DNA of 64,000 bases from Hemileia vastatrix. Taxonomy: Eukaryota; Basidiomycota; Pucciniomycetes; Pucciniales; Zaghouaniaceae. The stretch spans positions 7,721,001 to 7,785,000 of the forward strand of contig JASXTE010000001.1 of assembly GCA_030280995.1 (NCBI GenBank), in the 5' to 3' direction. Position numbers and translations under genes: made by a program. Below, in pieces: positions 47,891-58,284 of this stretch. Within the stretch, counting starts at the first letter, position 1; every line of letters starts with the position of its first letter. Below the pieces are notes generated by a model. That model was not told where the DNA came from. It did no database searches and was given only the letters and a program-made list of their open reading frames with translations.

Positions 47891-50165
47891 TTTTCCTTTG
47901 AATCAAATCTCTCATATTATCCAACACTCAACAAATCTTTTTTTGACTTTTCTCAAACACTTCTTCCTCTCCAATAGCAATCACTTCTCCAATTTCCAGT
48001 AATTCCTTGGCTACATCATAAAATGCTGCATCAACAATCTTGTCAAATTTTTTGCATAAAATCTTGGCTGATTTAATTCAATTAGTTTGACCTGGTCTTC
48101 TACACCAAACTTAGTCCAGTTCTTATTCATCAGTTGTGGTGGTAAGTACATGTTCAGTATTTATATTCCTTGAAGAACCTGTCTCAATATGCTATTTGTA
48201 CTCAGTTTGAGATCCAAAGACTGTATCTTTTACTGCTTTGAAAGGCTGTTCCTCAACTATCCCTACATTTTAAAATTAGGTAGACTTGATGAGTGATATA
48301 TTAAAATAAAGTCAAATCTAAGACACTTACTTCAAAGTAGGGATCTTTTTTATGAAATGAGGCTTATTTACTTGGCCCAACTACCTACACTTCTTCCTCA
48401 TAATTTTTGTCAATGACAATTCTTTGTCTATCCTATGGAGAAGGAGCTGTATCAACTACTTGCTCAACCCCATCAGCAATTAATTTATTGACCTCCTCTT
48501 CCATCTGAAGTTTTCCCAAATTAATGTTGAAAACCCAATATGAAATCTCCTTCTGTTACCCTTTAGTCATCATTTAATCTTCTTCCCCCACTACTGAGTT
48601 ATCTCTGATGGGCACGTTGTGGTACGTGCATTGCAGGTAACTTATCTTTTAAACCAATCAGCTTGCATATCCCAGGAGGAACAAAGGGGAAGAATAGTGC
48701 GGAAGATAGCACTATTATAAATATGTAATTATGTTTTTAGAAGAAAAAAGGGAAAGAGAAGCGCAGAAGAGGATTTAGGGTCTGTGTGCTTGGATTTCAC
48801 AGTGGGATGTGCCACATAAAAGAATTATCAACTTAGGAGTGCCAGCCCTGAGAATTATGGATTTGGATTTTCCGATAATTGTGTGTTATATGTTAAGGAA
48901 GGAGTTATGGAACAAGAAAAGTCTCAAGTACATAGTATACTGCACCACAGCTAGTGTGGTGACTTAATGAAATAGGTAATGTAAGTTGCAGATGCTAAGT
49001 AGTTAAGTCAATTGTCAGAACTATGGACTCAGTAATGAAACAAGGAGAATGGGGACTCAATCACAAAATTACCCAAGAGTCAAAGAGACTATGATCAGTG
49101 CTGAAACGTGACAATGCAGAGAGTAGCGCTGAAAAAATGCAAAGGTACATTCACAAGCGCGGATGTGGAACATGAGTGAAGAAAGTAAATACTAGTTTTA
49201 GCAGGATTATGGTATTTTTAGGTGCTGTAGCTGTTACAAGCGGTGTATTTTGTTTACTAATGCGTTGGTTAGGTTGTTTTGCTAATGTGGTACTAGAAAC
49301 AGCACTGGAGATCCACTAGGGAACTGTGTCTGTACTGCTGAAAAATATAAGAAGGAAAGGCTATCTTATAGGAGATAAAAAAGAAGAGGGAGGAAAAAGA
49401 TTATTATTTAGATCAGTAATTTTGATTATGAACATTAGAGCTTTATATTATATACACTCAAAATATATTGTTATATATAGCAATTTTGTCTATTTTGTGA
49501 TTACTCAGATAAAAAAATTGTGCATCTGTGTGTGTATTTCATATAGTTTAGTGAAAAAGCGTAACACAGAGCAAATATATAGATTCAGTAGGATAAACTA
49601 TTATTAGAGTTATTTTATTGCTATAATAAGGCATATTCAGAGATAGTGCTTCAAGAGGGAGTAGCTGTGGATATTAGCCCTTATTAAGAACAGAAATATC
49701 CAGAGAGTAATATTTGTTTTTCCTTATCTTTTAACTCATCTCTTTAATCATAAACTATCTAGTTAGATACTAGTCTTACACATTTTTGAGATGTCTTTAA
49801 AATAAGAGTGGCAGGCACTTCTTTTAGAAATTGAAAAGAAGAACCAACCCATCTTTCATTGTATCTACTGCTTATTACTTTATAACCCTCTACAATGTTC
49901 CATATATCTTCTACAACTGTCCTATCCTTGGAAATCAACCAAAACTTAGTTAATTTAAACTGTGTCTCATTGGCCATATTATTTTCCAATGCATCACAGG
50001 CCACTTGTCACCATAAAAAACACTTTTCTTTGTTGAAAGAACTTCAAGTCTCCAAAATCTTGATGAAACACATGCAGTGGATGGCTGTTTTAACTGGCTT
50101 GTGAGAACACCTCCATCAGAAAAAGGGTGAGGTGGGGTCCATGTGGTATTGTGTTGTTCAGGCAT
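47890..50165 (-). pseudogene. Decayed antisense gene of element D
   Basis: Minus-strand homologue of 13160-14096, split by the insert at 48618-49894. The 5' part (49895-50165) aligns with the B protein from GGVLTSQ through VVEDIW, but the cysteine cluster is destroyed by frameshifts. The 3' part (48290-48617) keeps an acidic region and DPYFE directly before a GTAAGT donor at 48330-48325. Conservation of order and donor supports a real ancestral gene. Confidence 0.6.
48618..49894. mobile_element. 1.3-kb solo-LTR-like insertion in the D antisense gene
   Basis: Absent from B at the same codon. Termini TGTGG...CTACA; on the minus strand this reads TGTAG...CCACA, the same termini as the insert at 23104-24197. 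Flanks ACGT and ATGT are an imperfect duplication. It contains one unrecognised 93-codon ORF (49326-49607, plus) of low-complexity character. Confidence 0.45.
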
Positions 50166-50290
50166 TAATAATTTTTTTTAATTTAAATAAAATATAAGAA
50201 GGGGTATATGGTTGTGTGAAATAATAGAAGTAATAAAGTTAATGAAGAGTTATCACACTTGATAGAGCTCACCTTTTACACCTGAACATC

Positions 50291-51084
50291 TTTCATGCAA
50301 CATGTGAGACTCAAAGTATAAGCATCTCATTGAGATCATAATCCAGGGCATAAGTATCTCAACCAAACCCATATGTGAAGGGCAGAAGAAATATTCTCTT
50401 AGAAACTGTGTTTCTTTTGTGTTCTCAATCCATAATTACTTATTTAACTGTGCTTTTTCTAAACAATAAATCTAAATTATATGGTTGATTCAATTACCTG
50501 CTTATGCTTTTCAATTTAAGCCAATAAACTCACTATTAGCACTATAGTTGATGCAATATTCTAAATATGAGCTATTATGTGTCTGAGGGCTGTTAAAGAT
50601 TCTGTGAGTAGTAAAAGGTAGTAATATTAGAGGGTCTTTGATATGATAATAATTTCTACTAAAAGAGTCAATTTGAGGTGTATTTTTTTATGTAAGTGGT
50701 GTTGGATTTGATTCAACATTCCTTTGAATTAAAGTATAATAGTGTTGTGATAGTAGTTAAATCTATAGTAATATATATTATGATATTATTATTTCCTTCC
50801 TTTTCTCAAAAAACAGTTTAAAATTTATTGTAAAATCTTTGGTTAATTTCCCTTGATTATAAAGCTTTCAACCCTTTGTGAGATTCGTTAGAATATTTGT
50901 ATTACCTTTAAATCTATATTAATATTCCCCTCAAAAATATCTCAAAGCAGAATAAGTTCCTTCAACATATCTTCAAAAAAAAATTCAATTTATTCATCTG
51001 TGCCTTAAAGCAGTTTCAGCTCCCTTCTCCAATCTCACTTACTCAGGAACATCCTTAACCCTGTGCATAGATTTTCCAAAGACA
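50291..51084 (+). repeat. 3' LTR of element D
   Basis: Aligns with 41053-41812 along its length, with heavy divergence. Ends TTTCATGCAACATGTGAGAC...CAAAGACA are decayed from TGTCAC...GTGACA. The right border is approximate. Confidence 0.75.
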
Positions 51085-51640
51085 AAAGTGAACAGTAATC
51101 AATTCTGAATGGTGTCCACCAATGCTAGTCATGGTATTTTCTGGTCAATAGCATCAAAACAGGGTAACTGTCCATGATTACACACTCCTTAGAACTTTTT
51201 TGGAAAACTGACAACCACCACTTTATTTCTATAAAGGGATTTTTACCAAAAATATGTTTGAAGTGACAGGAGATCCACAGAATATGGTTCATAGTGCTGG
51301 AAAAATGAGATGAATACAGGAGTAAATTCCCACATATTGGAATCAAAAAAGACCACAATTGTTGAGTGTCCTGTGAGAAAGAGATGTTTTGAAGAGAAGC
51401 TAAAACTGCTACTGTGGGTTTGGTATCAATCATATGATTAGTATTAGAAAGAATGAGATGTCTTTGAGAGGGGGTTACTATTTTTAAAGAATCCATCTGT
51501 GATTTTAATGCTTGAATTTCCAAGTAAATGTTAGAAATTATATCGAATTGATCTGCAACAGACACCTCTTCTTGGTATGTAGGATCCTCCATAATTGACA
51601 TTTCCATGAGTGAAAGATTATAAGAGAGAGAACTATTATT
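51085..51640 (-). pseudogene. gag: Gag fragment, probably of element G
   Basis: A 160-codon minus-strand ORF (51125-51607) starts with MEMSIMEDPTYQEEVSV and contains a coiled-coil-like QALKSQMDSLK and the capsid-like NHILWISCHFKHIFGKNPF. Strand and position suit the 5' end of element G, with D and a deletion between. A second copy lies head-to-head at 52043-52432. Confidence 0.55.
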
Positions 51641-52042
51641 ACTGTCTGGTGAATCTGGTAAGAGAATTTCTTCAAATGATAAGTTAAATGCAGGAGCCAG
51701 TAGCTAAACAGTAAATTAGGATACAAGATTTTTAAGATAGAACAAAAAAATGAAAAAATGAAGTAATTTGTTTTTACTAAATTAATGGTAGTGAAAGAAA
51801 AACTGTGATGTGAAAGAGAAAAATCCCAAATCATTTTTTGTCACTTGTTTATTCCATTGATTCCTCAGACAGGAATAGGTCCATCCACTTCATGAAGGTT
51901 TTAGCGCTCCCAATCAAAAAACTCATTATAGGATGTACAGATTATTTATCCACCATTCCTTCTCTCACAACTTTTTTCTGGTGAATACGGTATGCCTCAC
52001 AACAACACCTAAAGATTCTTATCAATAACTCATCCAAAGCAG
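51641..52042. other. Region between two head-to-head gag fragments
   Basis: About 400 bp without a supported gene. A minus-strand open stretch (51538-51834) overlaps the leader of the minus gag fragment. Confidence 0.45.
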
Positions 52043-52432
52043 ATGGAGGATCCCAAATTTCAACTAGAGAGGTCTGTTGCAGATAAATTGAAAATAATTT
52101 CTAACCTTTACTAGGAAATTAAAGCATTAAAATCACAGATTGATTCTTTAAAAACAGAAACCCCCTCTGAAGGCCATCCCACTCTTTCTAATACTAATAA
52201 GCTGATTGATACCAAACCCATGGTAGCAGTTTTAGCTCCTCTTCCCAAAATCTCTTTCTCAGGAGACACTATAAAATTGTGGTATTTTTTGCTTCACATA
52301 TGTTCGAATTTACATCTTTATTCATCTCATGTTTCCAGAACTATGAACCATATTCTGTGGATCTCCTATCACTTTGAAAATCTTCTGGGTAAACCTCCCT
52401 TTATAGAAATTGTTGTGGATAGTATGTCATAA
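52043..52432 (+). pseudogene. gag: Gag fragment, plus-strand copy of the 51085 family
   Basis: From the ATG at 52043 (MEDPKFQLERSVADKLKIIS), with one stop near 52110, then an open block with KISFSGDTIKLWYFLL and TMNHILWISYHFENLLGKPP. Clearly homologous to 51125-51607 but inverted. It ends abruptly at 52432. Confidence 0.6.
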
Positions 52433-53187
52433 GCTTAGTGATTATATGCAAAGTGTAAATAGTATATTCTATGGTGCAGCGGAAGGGTGAAAATCTGGTT
52501 CACTCTGTAAGAAGTGCTTACATTTCCACTATAGATAAGTAATGATAGACTGGGTTCACTCAAGAAAAAAAGCTGAAGTTTCCACTATAGGTTACAAGCT
52601 GTCCCTAATATTTTTACTGGCAATAAGTTTTTTGACACTATCCAAGAATAAATATACCCCGTACTACCCTCATTTTAAAGAATTCTAACCATTTTTTGGT
52701 AATTTATTCCATACCAATAAATCCTGCATATCCTAATGCTTTTCAATCTTGCCCAAAAATCTCACATGAGAAAAATCTACCTTTTGTTTTGATATTTATG
52801 AAATCTTGACATCTCTGGCATTGTTAATACCTGTTAGAGATGCAGGTCGCAATCATTTTTGGGAACCTCATCTTCTCCCTCTCTATCTACTGGTAGCTCC
52901 AAATCCGCGCAAAAAAAATTTCCCCTCAAGAAAACAGAGCCATACCTTGCATTGATAACAAATCCCCTCCCTGCCAGCTTGCTGCAAGGTCAATTCCCTC
53001 ACCTCCTAATCTCACCACCCATTTGCCCCCCTCCCATTCCAATCCCAACCCCCATATCTCTAATTTGCCTCTTTCTGTCAAACTGACACCCTCCAAAGCC
53101 TCTGGTTTTCACTTGCAATGACCAAGGCACACTTTTCCTTGTGCATTGGCATTGTGAAGTTCTAGAACCAGAGATTCAGCTTAGGAT
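52433..53187. other. Unassigned region upstream of the copia gag
   Basis: No convincing gene. An ORF of 75 codons (52859-53086) is Pro/Ser-rich and unrecognised. The 3' part probably includes the leader of the copia element; no copia LTR was identified. Confidence 0.4.
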
Positions 53188-54371
53188 ATGTCTGCTAAAT
53201 CTGGAGAAAACTCATCTACTGTTTCAAGTACATCAGATAATGAATTAACTACATACAATGGAAAAGATTGTGCATAAAACTAAACACATGGAAAAATTAA
53301 ACACTGATGGCTCCAACTTGCAAATTTGGGTTAAAAATCTCCACCTATTTTTAAAATGCCGTGTACATAAAACAAAATACACAACAAAATCAAATGCTAT
53401 TACAGATGATATTTCCAAATTTTAAGATGAGATTATCTGAAATATTCTATACTATACACTTAAAGAAAAACTTCAGGGACTCATACATTTTGGAACTACT
53501 AGCAATGAAGCATTTTTGATCCGCAGAAAGAAATTTGATAAATACAGCACACATCAAACTTTTTGAGGATTGTATGAAAATAAATAATGCTCCATTCACT
53601 GATGTTATGCTACATGTTGAGAAGATTAAATCAATTTTTGAGACTGTAAAAAACTTTGGATTTGTGTTTGGCTGTGTTTACTCAATTACTCTTACCCCCA
53701 TCTGTCAATTATCTTTCAACTGAAGCAAACTGTTTTTTTGAACTTTGCCAAGATATATCTCATCCATCCTTTGATCAAATTATGGATGTGTTACAAAACT
53801 CTTTTGTAAATTCTTCAGAATCTACTCCAACAATGCTCCAACAATGTCTATGTCTTTTGAAACTACTGTTTCCCCTGACTAAATCTCATCTATAGCCTTT
53901 AGAAAAGGAAAAATGGATAGTTACCACCCTGGAAATAAACTTTCTGATTATTTTTGTCATCTATTCAAATCAACTGAACATTTTGTACCAAAATTTTCTT
54001 AAAATCCTGATGGGAATTCTTTTAATTCTGAATTGTGGGAAAAACTTGAAGCTAGAAGTCAACAAAATTGTGAAGCTATGAGTCACATATGCCAATATCT
54101 GGGTGATAGAAAAGGAAAACAGCCATCTCAAAGTTCATCAAAAGTATGTTTAAATGAAAATGACTGTAAGGCCCTGGATATTCTCACCACATCACTCCAA
54201 GAAATTGAAATAGGAAGTGAAGAATGGAAATCTGAAATGGGCACTGATGGATCACAAGCTGTTTTTGATACTGGTGCCTCTCATCATTTCACTGGTAATG
54301 CACATCTTCTTTCCAACTTTAAAAATTTGAAAAGAACTATTCCTGTTAAGACAGCGACTAATCTGGCAGAC
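53188..54371 (+). pseudogene. gag-pol: Ty1/copia gag and protease, 5' part
   Basis: ATG at 53188 (MSAKSGENSSTVSSTSDNEL). Homology to copia-type gag follows (NTDGSNLQIWVKNLHLFLKC near 53295-53355), with several frameshifts, then a frame at 54033-54371 ending in the aspartic protease motif AVFDTGASHHFTGNAHLLSN (about 54259-54318). The element is interrupted by F at 54372 and resumes at 63135. Multiple stops. Confidence 0.75.
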
Positions 54372-55191
54372 TGTCAGCCAGGCTACTAGACTTACCCAGT
54401 GAAATAAGTAATTATTTACTGGATGAAGCCACACCTTATCATCTTTAATTATTATTTAATTATCATTTAGTTACATTAACATTAGTTATAAATTAACTAG
54501 TTACAGAATGTTAAAATTAAATTAATTAATTAAATAAATAAGTAAAATTATAATTATAATTTTGTCCCTTATATTTTCTCTAACACCGTGCTAAACTGAC
54601 AGGTTGGGAAAAATAAAACTTTATATTTAAAAAATAAAATACAAAGATAAAATAAGATTTAAATATTCAAATAATATTAAATATATACAAATAAATCAAA
54701 TTTCTTATTTGGAATTGACATTTACAGTAAATATTAAAAATATTGATGTATTTCTGACATACTCTGTAAATACATCTTTTTTGACGCCTTCTTTTTGGAA
54801 TAACTTTATTATTTGAAATACTCTTTCTGGAATGTTCTTTTTCTCTCTTTTTCCCTACTGTTTTTAGAATTTGATTTCCGTGCTTTGTCTCTCCTTTGCC
54901 TATAAAAGGCCTCTCTTTTGTTGTCTTTTGATCATTCTATCTTACCAACCCATTTTATTACAACAATAACCAAATAAACACTTATTCTTATATTCTATAT
55001 CATTAGTACTTACAATAGCGTAATTCTAATTTATAAATTATATTAATATTTTAATCCTACCTCTGTTATTGAGTAAAACATTCACCTTTGAATTAAGAAA
55101 TACGTACAAGGTTGTTGAAAATCCATTTAAGCCTTATAAATCCTCGTAGAACTACGTACCAAATCTTCTAGACTAAAAGTGACCCTTGACA
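54372..55191 (+). repeat. 5' LTR of element F
   Basis: TGTCAGCC...TTGACA, essentially identical to 62310-63129. TATA box at 54901. Confidence 0.95.
54901..54907 (+). promoter_or_regulatory. TATA box of element F promoter
   Basis: TATAAAA inside GCCTATAAAAGGC, retained in both F LTRs and in the E 5' LTR. Confidence 0.7.
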
Positions 55192-56250
55192 ATTGGGGGC
55201 CTTTCTGAAATATTGACGGCGCAACGTTACTTGAGGCGTAATCGAGAGGACCATCGGCGTAGAAGCACCTGTAAAGGACGAGTGGAGGCAAGAAAACGAC
55301 GAACGTCATACGTCACGTGATAAAAGTTTTTGCTGCGAACGGGAATCGAACCGCGCTCCAAAACATAAGTTCATATACTGACTAAAGATAGTATATATTG
55401 TGGTAATTATTGTGATTACTATTTGTGGGTTACTCTTTACTCTTCATTTGCTACGTATTTCCTTTTACTCAGCACTCTGTAAGTGGCATTAATTTGCTCA
55501 TTTTGCAGGGGGAGGTGTCTGGTAATTGGAATTTAATTTTATTATTATATTTTTTTTTTATTTTTCCTGGTTGACCATAATAGAGCAATAACTGTTCTTA
55601 GTCCCAGAGGTAATAAAATAATTATATATTAATATTAATTATTATCATTTTTCAGTTGACAATTGTCCTGATTAATTTGAATTTTAATTGTTCCAGTTGA
55701 CAAACTGTCCTGACAATAATATATTTTATTAAATAAAATAATTATTATAATTTTTCAGTTGACATTTGTCCTGATTAATTAATTGTTCCAGTTGACAAAT
55801 TGTCCTGACAATTATATTTTTTTTAATAAATAATTAACATTTCATTACTTCAGTTGACTTTGAGTCCTGGTAATCCAATAAATCTTTTTAAGTAATAAAA
55901 CTCATATTTAAATTACTTCAGTTGACATTAAGTCCTGGTAGTTAATTAATCAGTTAAAATAATTTTTATTAATAAATATTCATATTTGATTATTTCAGTT
56001 GACAATAAATCCTGGTAATAAATTAGTTGATTTAAATCCTGAAAATAAAAATTAATAGAAATTCTAATTTATTTCTACAGTTGATTGCATTATCATGGTT
56101 TTAAATTTGTTTTATTAATTTTATTTAAGTTGATTTTTATCCTAAAAAGATTTTTTTTTATATTTTTATTTTATTTCTGTTAAATAAAAATTTAAAAATA
56201 AAAGACTAATTAATTTTGTCTCTTTTCCTTCATTTCAGTAGAATCTTAAA
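55192..56250 (+). other. Element F leader: PBS, CpG-rich block, putative intron
   Basis: ATTGGGGGCC right after the LTR could be a tRNA PBS (TGG start). The next 160 nt are rich in CpG, unlike the CpG-poor coding region. A stretch around 55450-55515 is almost identical to E and contains GTAAGT at 55479. A pyrimidine-rich acceptor TTCCTTCATTTCAG ends at 56238, 12 nt before gag. Together they outline a candidate 760-nt leader intron. Confidence 0.55.
55567..56150 (+). repeat. Tandem CAGTTGAC...GTCCTGAY modules in F leader
   Basis: About ten units, at about 55567, 55653, 55694, 55756, 55789, 55851, 55919, 55996, 56024, 56078 and 56126, spaced by T/A-rich tracts of roughly 15-55 nt. Several contain the palindrome GACAATTGTC or a near match. 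Confidence 0.75.
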
Positions 56251-58284
56251 ATGACTGATCAAAGTGGTTTTACTGCACGTGAAGAAGAACTAGACTTAAT
56301 TGATTATGATGAGCCTACTTCTGTAAGTTCTCCTTTAACAAGAAGAATTTCTCAAACTAATAAATCCTTGCCCCAAACAGGATGTGGAAATGGAAGAAGT
56401 AGAAATCCTAGTGGACAATACTCAGGATCAGAAACCCAGGACAAACCCACCAGAAGAGCTTCCAAGAGGCTTCAAGATAAAAAAGATGCCGTTGTCCCAG
56501 AAGATAAAGAATCTTTCAACCCACATAAAGGAGTTAAAGACAGACAGCTTAAAACTAAAGGTAAGGGTAGATGCCTTGGAAGAATGGGAGAAAAGAAAAA
56601 ATACTTCTCTCCAAGAGAAAAGGAAACCTCTTCCTCCCAGGGATCAACAACAATTGGCTCCCCAATCCCAAGAGATGGTAGAAGTGTCCAAGTGGCAGTG
56701 GGACTGGCTCAACACACAGTGGGACTACTTAGCTCAAAATCAGCATCAATTACCTCAGGTAGGTCCATCAAGGCCCACCCAGGCAAACCCCACTCCTCCC
56801 CACCCTTATCAAGGAGGCAAAAGAAGAAGGAAGCCCAATATGGTGATACCCAGAAAACCCTGGTACGTCCCTCTATTGATTCTCAAGTGCCTTTTCTTGT
56901 GGCTGACTCTGTTCCTTCAGGTAAATCTGGAAGGCAAGATGAAACCTTGAGACCTATAGAGGCTGGGAACAGTAGACAGTTATCTAATGTATCCAATCCA
57001 TTACTTTTAATTGCTACCTCAATAATTAATCCTGATATGGCTGTGATTGATGAAACTCTTGACCCTGAGTTCTATGAGAGTCTGGAAAGTTACTCAGTTT
57101 CCTTATTGAGAAACACTCCGAATGTAGCAAGAATTAATGATGAGCACTTGAGAGATATTATTGCCAAGCAAAATCATATAATGAACAATATGCAATTGAC
57201 TCAGAGACATAATAGTTTGTTAACTGATCAGGGTTATCAGGCATTAAAAAGTGAAGCACAGAGAGTCTCTGATGAATTGTCTCATTACAAAGCAACCCAT
57301 GAAAAGAAAATTGCTTTATGGCAAAATATAAGAAATGATTTGTCTAAACTAAAAGATACTGTATCTGCCTGTTGCCAGGAGGTAGAGATAGATAAGATAA
57401 ATCTGAAAAGATTGAGTGACCAGTTGTCATCTTTTCAACATAAAAATCAATTATCTTTTGCAACTGTCAATGAAAGTTTATCTAGTCTTCCAAGAATGAA
57501 AACAAGACTAACAACCATTGAAGAAACATTGAACTCATTGTTAAATGACCAAAAATATTCTGACAATTCTGTGAAGGAACATATAGTGCAGGATTCTCAA
57601 CCAGTACCTGTGGCTAGTTCATCTAAAATAAAAATTGATCCAGAAATACCTGTTGATAACACTGAGTTTCCATCAAAAACTGATGATGCACCAGGATCTG
57701 CAACAGAAGGATTAAACAATGAGATTTCAGCACAATTAGAGAAATTACAGCTGCTTCTTACTCAGAAACAAGCTAGTACTAAGGAGACTCCTCCAAATCA
57801 AAAGAATTGGCCAAAACTTGACCAGTACCCAACATTTGATGGTGATTCTTCCTCTGATTGGCAGCAATTTATTTGCAGAATTGATAATTTAAAAAATTCT
57901 TACAAACTCCCAGATGAGGAAATTGTGTCCAAATTAATTTCTTTGTTCACTAATGTTGCCCTGATGTGGTATGAATCTGTTCTCCTGGATGGGAATGACT
58001 ATTCATGGGAGGATTGGAAGAAATTAATTAAAGAACAATTTGGTGGCTCCAAGTTCAGAATGGCTCAACAAAGGCAGTATGAGGAAACTAGATATAGCTC
58101 TTCTACTGATAAACCTATTGAGTTTTTAATGAAACTTGTAAAAATCTTAAGGGCAATGGACCCAAATATGGAGTTTGATTTATGGAAGGACAGGATCCTC
58201 TATAAATTACCAATGTCTCTGAGAGACTTGATTGTGGCTAGGACTGAGTTCTCCAAAGAACCCTCTTCTTTCATTAATACTTGA
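56251..58284 (+). CDS. gag: Element F gag
   Basis: 677 codons from MTDQSGF to a TGA at 58282-58284. The Ser/Lys/Gly-rich N-terminus (to about residue 230) overlaps another frame. Residues about 300-440 are coiled-coil-like (NHIMNNMQLTQRHNSLL, SKLKDTVSACCQEVEIDK). A retrotransposon capsid domain spans about 523-675 (YPTFDGDSSSDWQQF, MWYESVLLDGNDYSWEDWKK). The TGA stands where E has TGC (Cys), and the same frame continues into the zinc knuckle and pol, so it is probably a recent point mutation; translational readthrough is possible but unproven. The capsid product would build the virus-like particle. Confidence 0.92.
   Translation: MTDQSGFTAREEELDLIDYDEPTSVSSPLTRRISQTNKSLPQTGCGNGRSRNPSGQYSGSETQDKPTRRASKRLQDKKDAVVPEDKESFNPHKGVKDRQLKTKGKGRCLGRMGEKKKYFSPREKETSSSQGSTTIGSPIPRDGRSVQVAVGLAQHTVGLLSSKSASITSGRSIKAHPGKPHSSPPLSRRQKKKEAQYGDTQKTLVRPSIDSQVPFLVADSVPSGKSGRQDETLRPIEAGNSRQLSNVSNPLLLIATSIINPDMAVIDETLDPEFYESLESYSVSLLRNTPNVARINDEHLRDIIAKQNHIMNNMQLTQRHNSLLTDQGYQALKSEAQRVSDELSHYKATHEKKIALWQNIRNDLSKLKDTVSACCQEVEIDKINLKRLSDQLSSFQHKNQLSFATVNESLSSLPRMKTRLTTIEETLNSLLNDQKYSDNSVKEHIVQDSQPVPVASSSKIKIDPEIPVDNTEFPSKTDDAPGSATEGLNNEISAQLEKLQLLLTQKQASTKETPPNQKNWPKLDQYPTFDGDSSSDWQQFICRIDNLKNSYKLPDEEIVSKLISLFTNVALMWYESVLLDGNDYSWEDWKKLIKEQFGGSKFRMAQQRQYEETRYSSSTDKPIEFLMKLVKILRAMDPNMEFDLWKDRILYKLPMSLRDLIVARTEFSKEPSSFINT
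56390..56950 (+). CDS. Overlapping +1-frame ORF inside F gag
   Basis: Open in the +1 frame for about 190 codons (in-frame ATG at 56390, no stop until 56948-56950). Predicted features are an acidic start (EMEEVEILV), a basic motif GFKIKKMPLSQ, a coiled-coil segment (NLSTHIKEL, VDALEEWEKRK) and a Trp-rich motif KWQWDWLNTQWDYLAQNQ, followed by PRKPW. Against E the changes are mostly conservative (V/I, D/E, K/R), whereas frame 0 changes are less so. This may be the older, constrained frame. How it would be translated (leaky scanning, splicing or frameshift) is unknown. Confidence 0.55.
   Translation: MEEVEILVDNTQDQKPRTNPPEELPRGFKIKKMPLSQKIKNLSTHIKELKTDSLKLKVRVDALEEWEKRKNTSLQEKRKPLPPRDQQQLAPQSQEMVEVSKWQWDWLNTQWDYLAQNQHQLPQVGPSRPTQANPTPPHPYQGGKRRRKPNMVIPRKPWYVPLLILKCLFLWLTLFLQVNLEGKMKP

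Larger units (their letters stand above)
41053..51084 (+). mobile_element. Element D: old Ty3 chromovirus copy with three inserts
   Basis: LTRs at 41053-41812 and 50291-51084, colinear with but diverged from the B LTRs. Gag, pol, chromodomain region, T/C-rich spacer and antisense gene remnant are in the same order as in B. Inserts lie at 43173-43384, 45281-45508 and 48618-49894. Flanks ATTTA and AAAGT do not match, so one side was rearranged after insertion. Confidence 0.88.

Noticed and set aside
48601..49900. Helitron (TC start, hairpin and CTAG-like end) in element D
   Set aside because: The ends do not coincide with the homology break against B, whereas TG...CA ends with a near duplication fit better.
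55342..55352. tRNA gene suggested by GGTTCGATTCC on the minus strand
   Set aside because: The T-stem pairs poorly and no acceptor or anticodon arms can be drawn; kept only as a B-box-like motif.
55479..55508. A 30-nt intron GTAAGT...TTGCAG in the F leader
   Set aside because: Too short for spliceosomal removal; the downstream acceptor at 56238 is more plausible.
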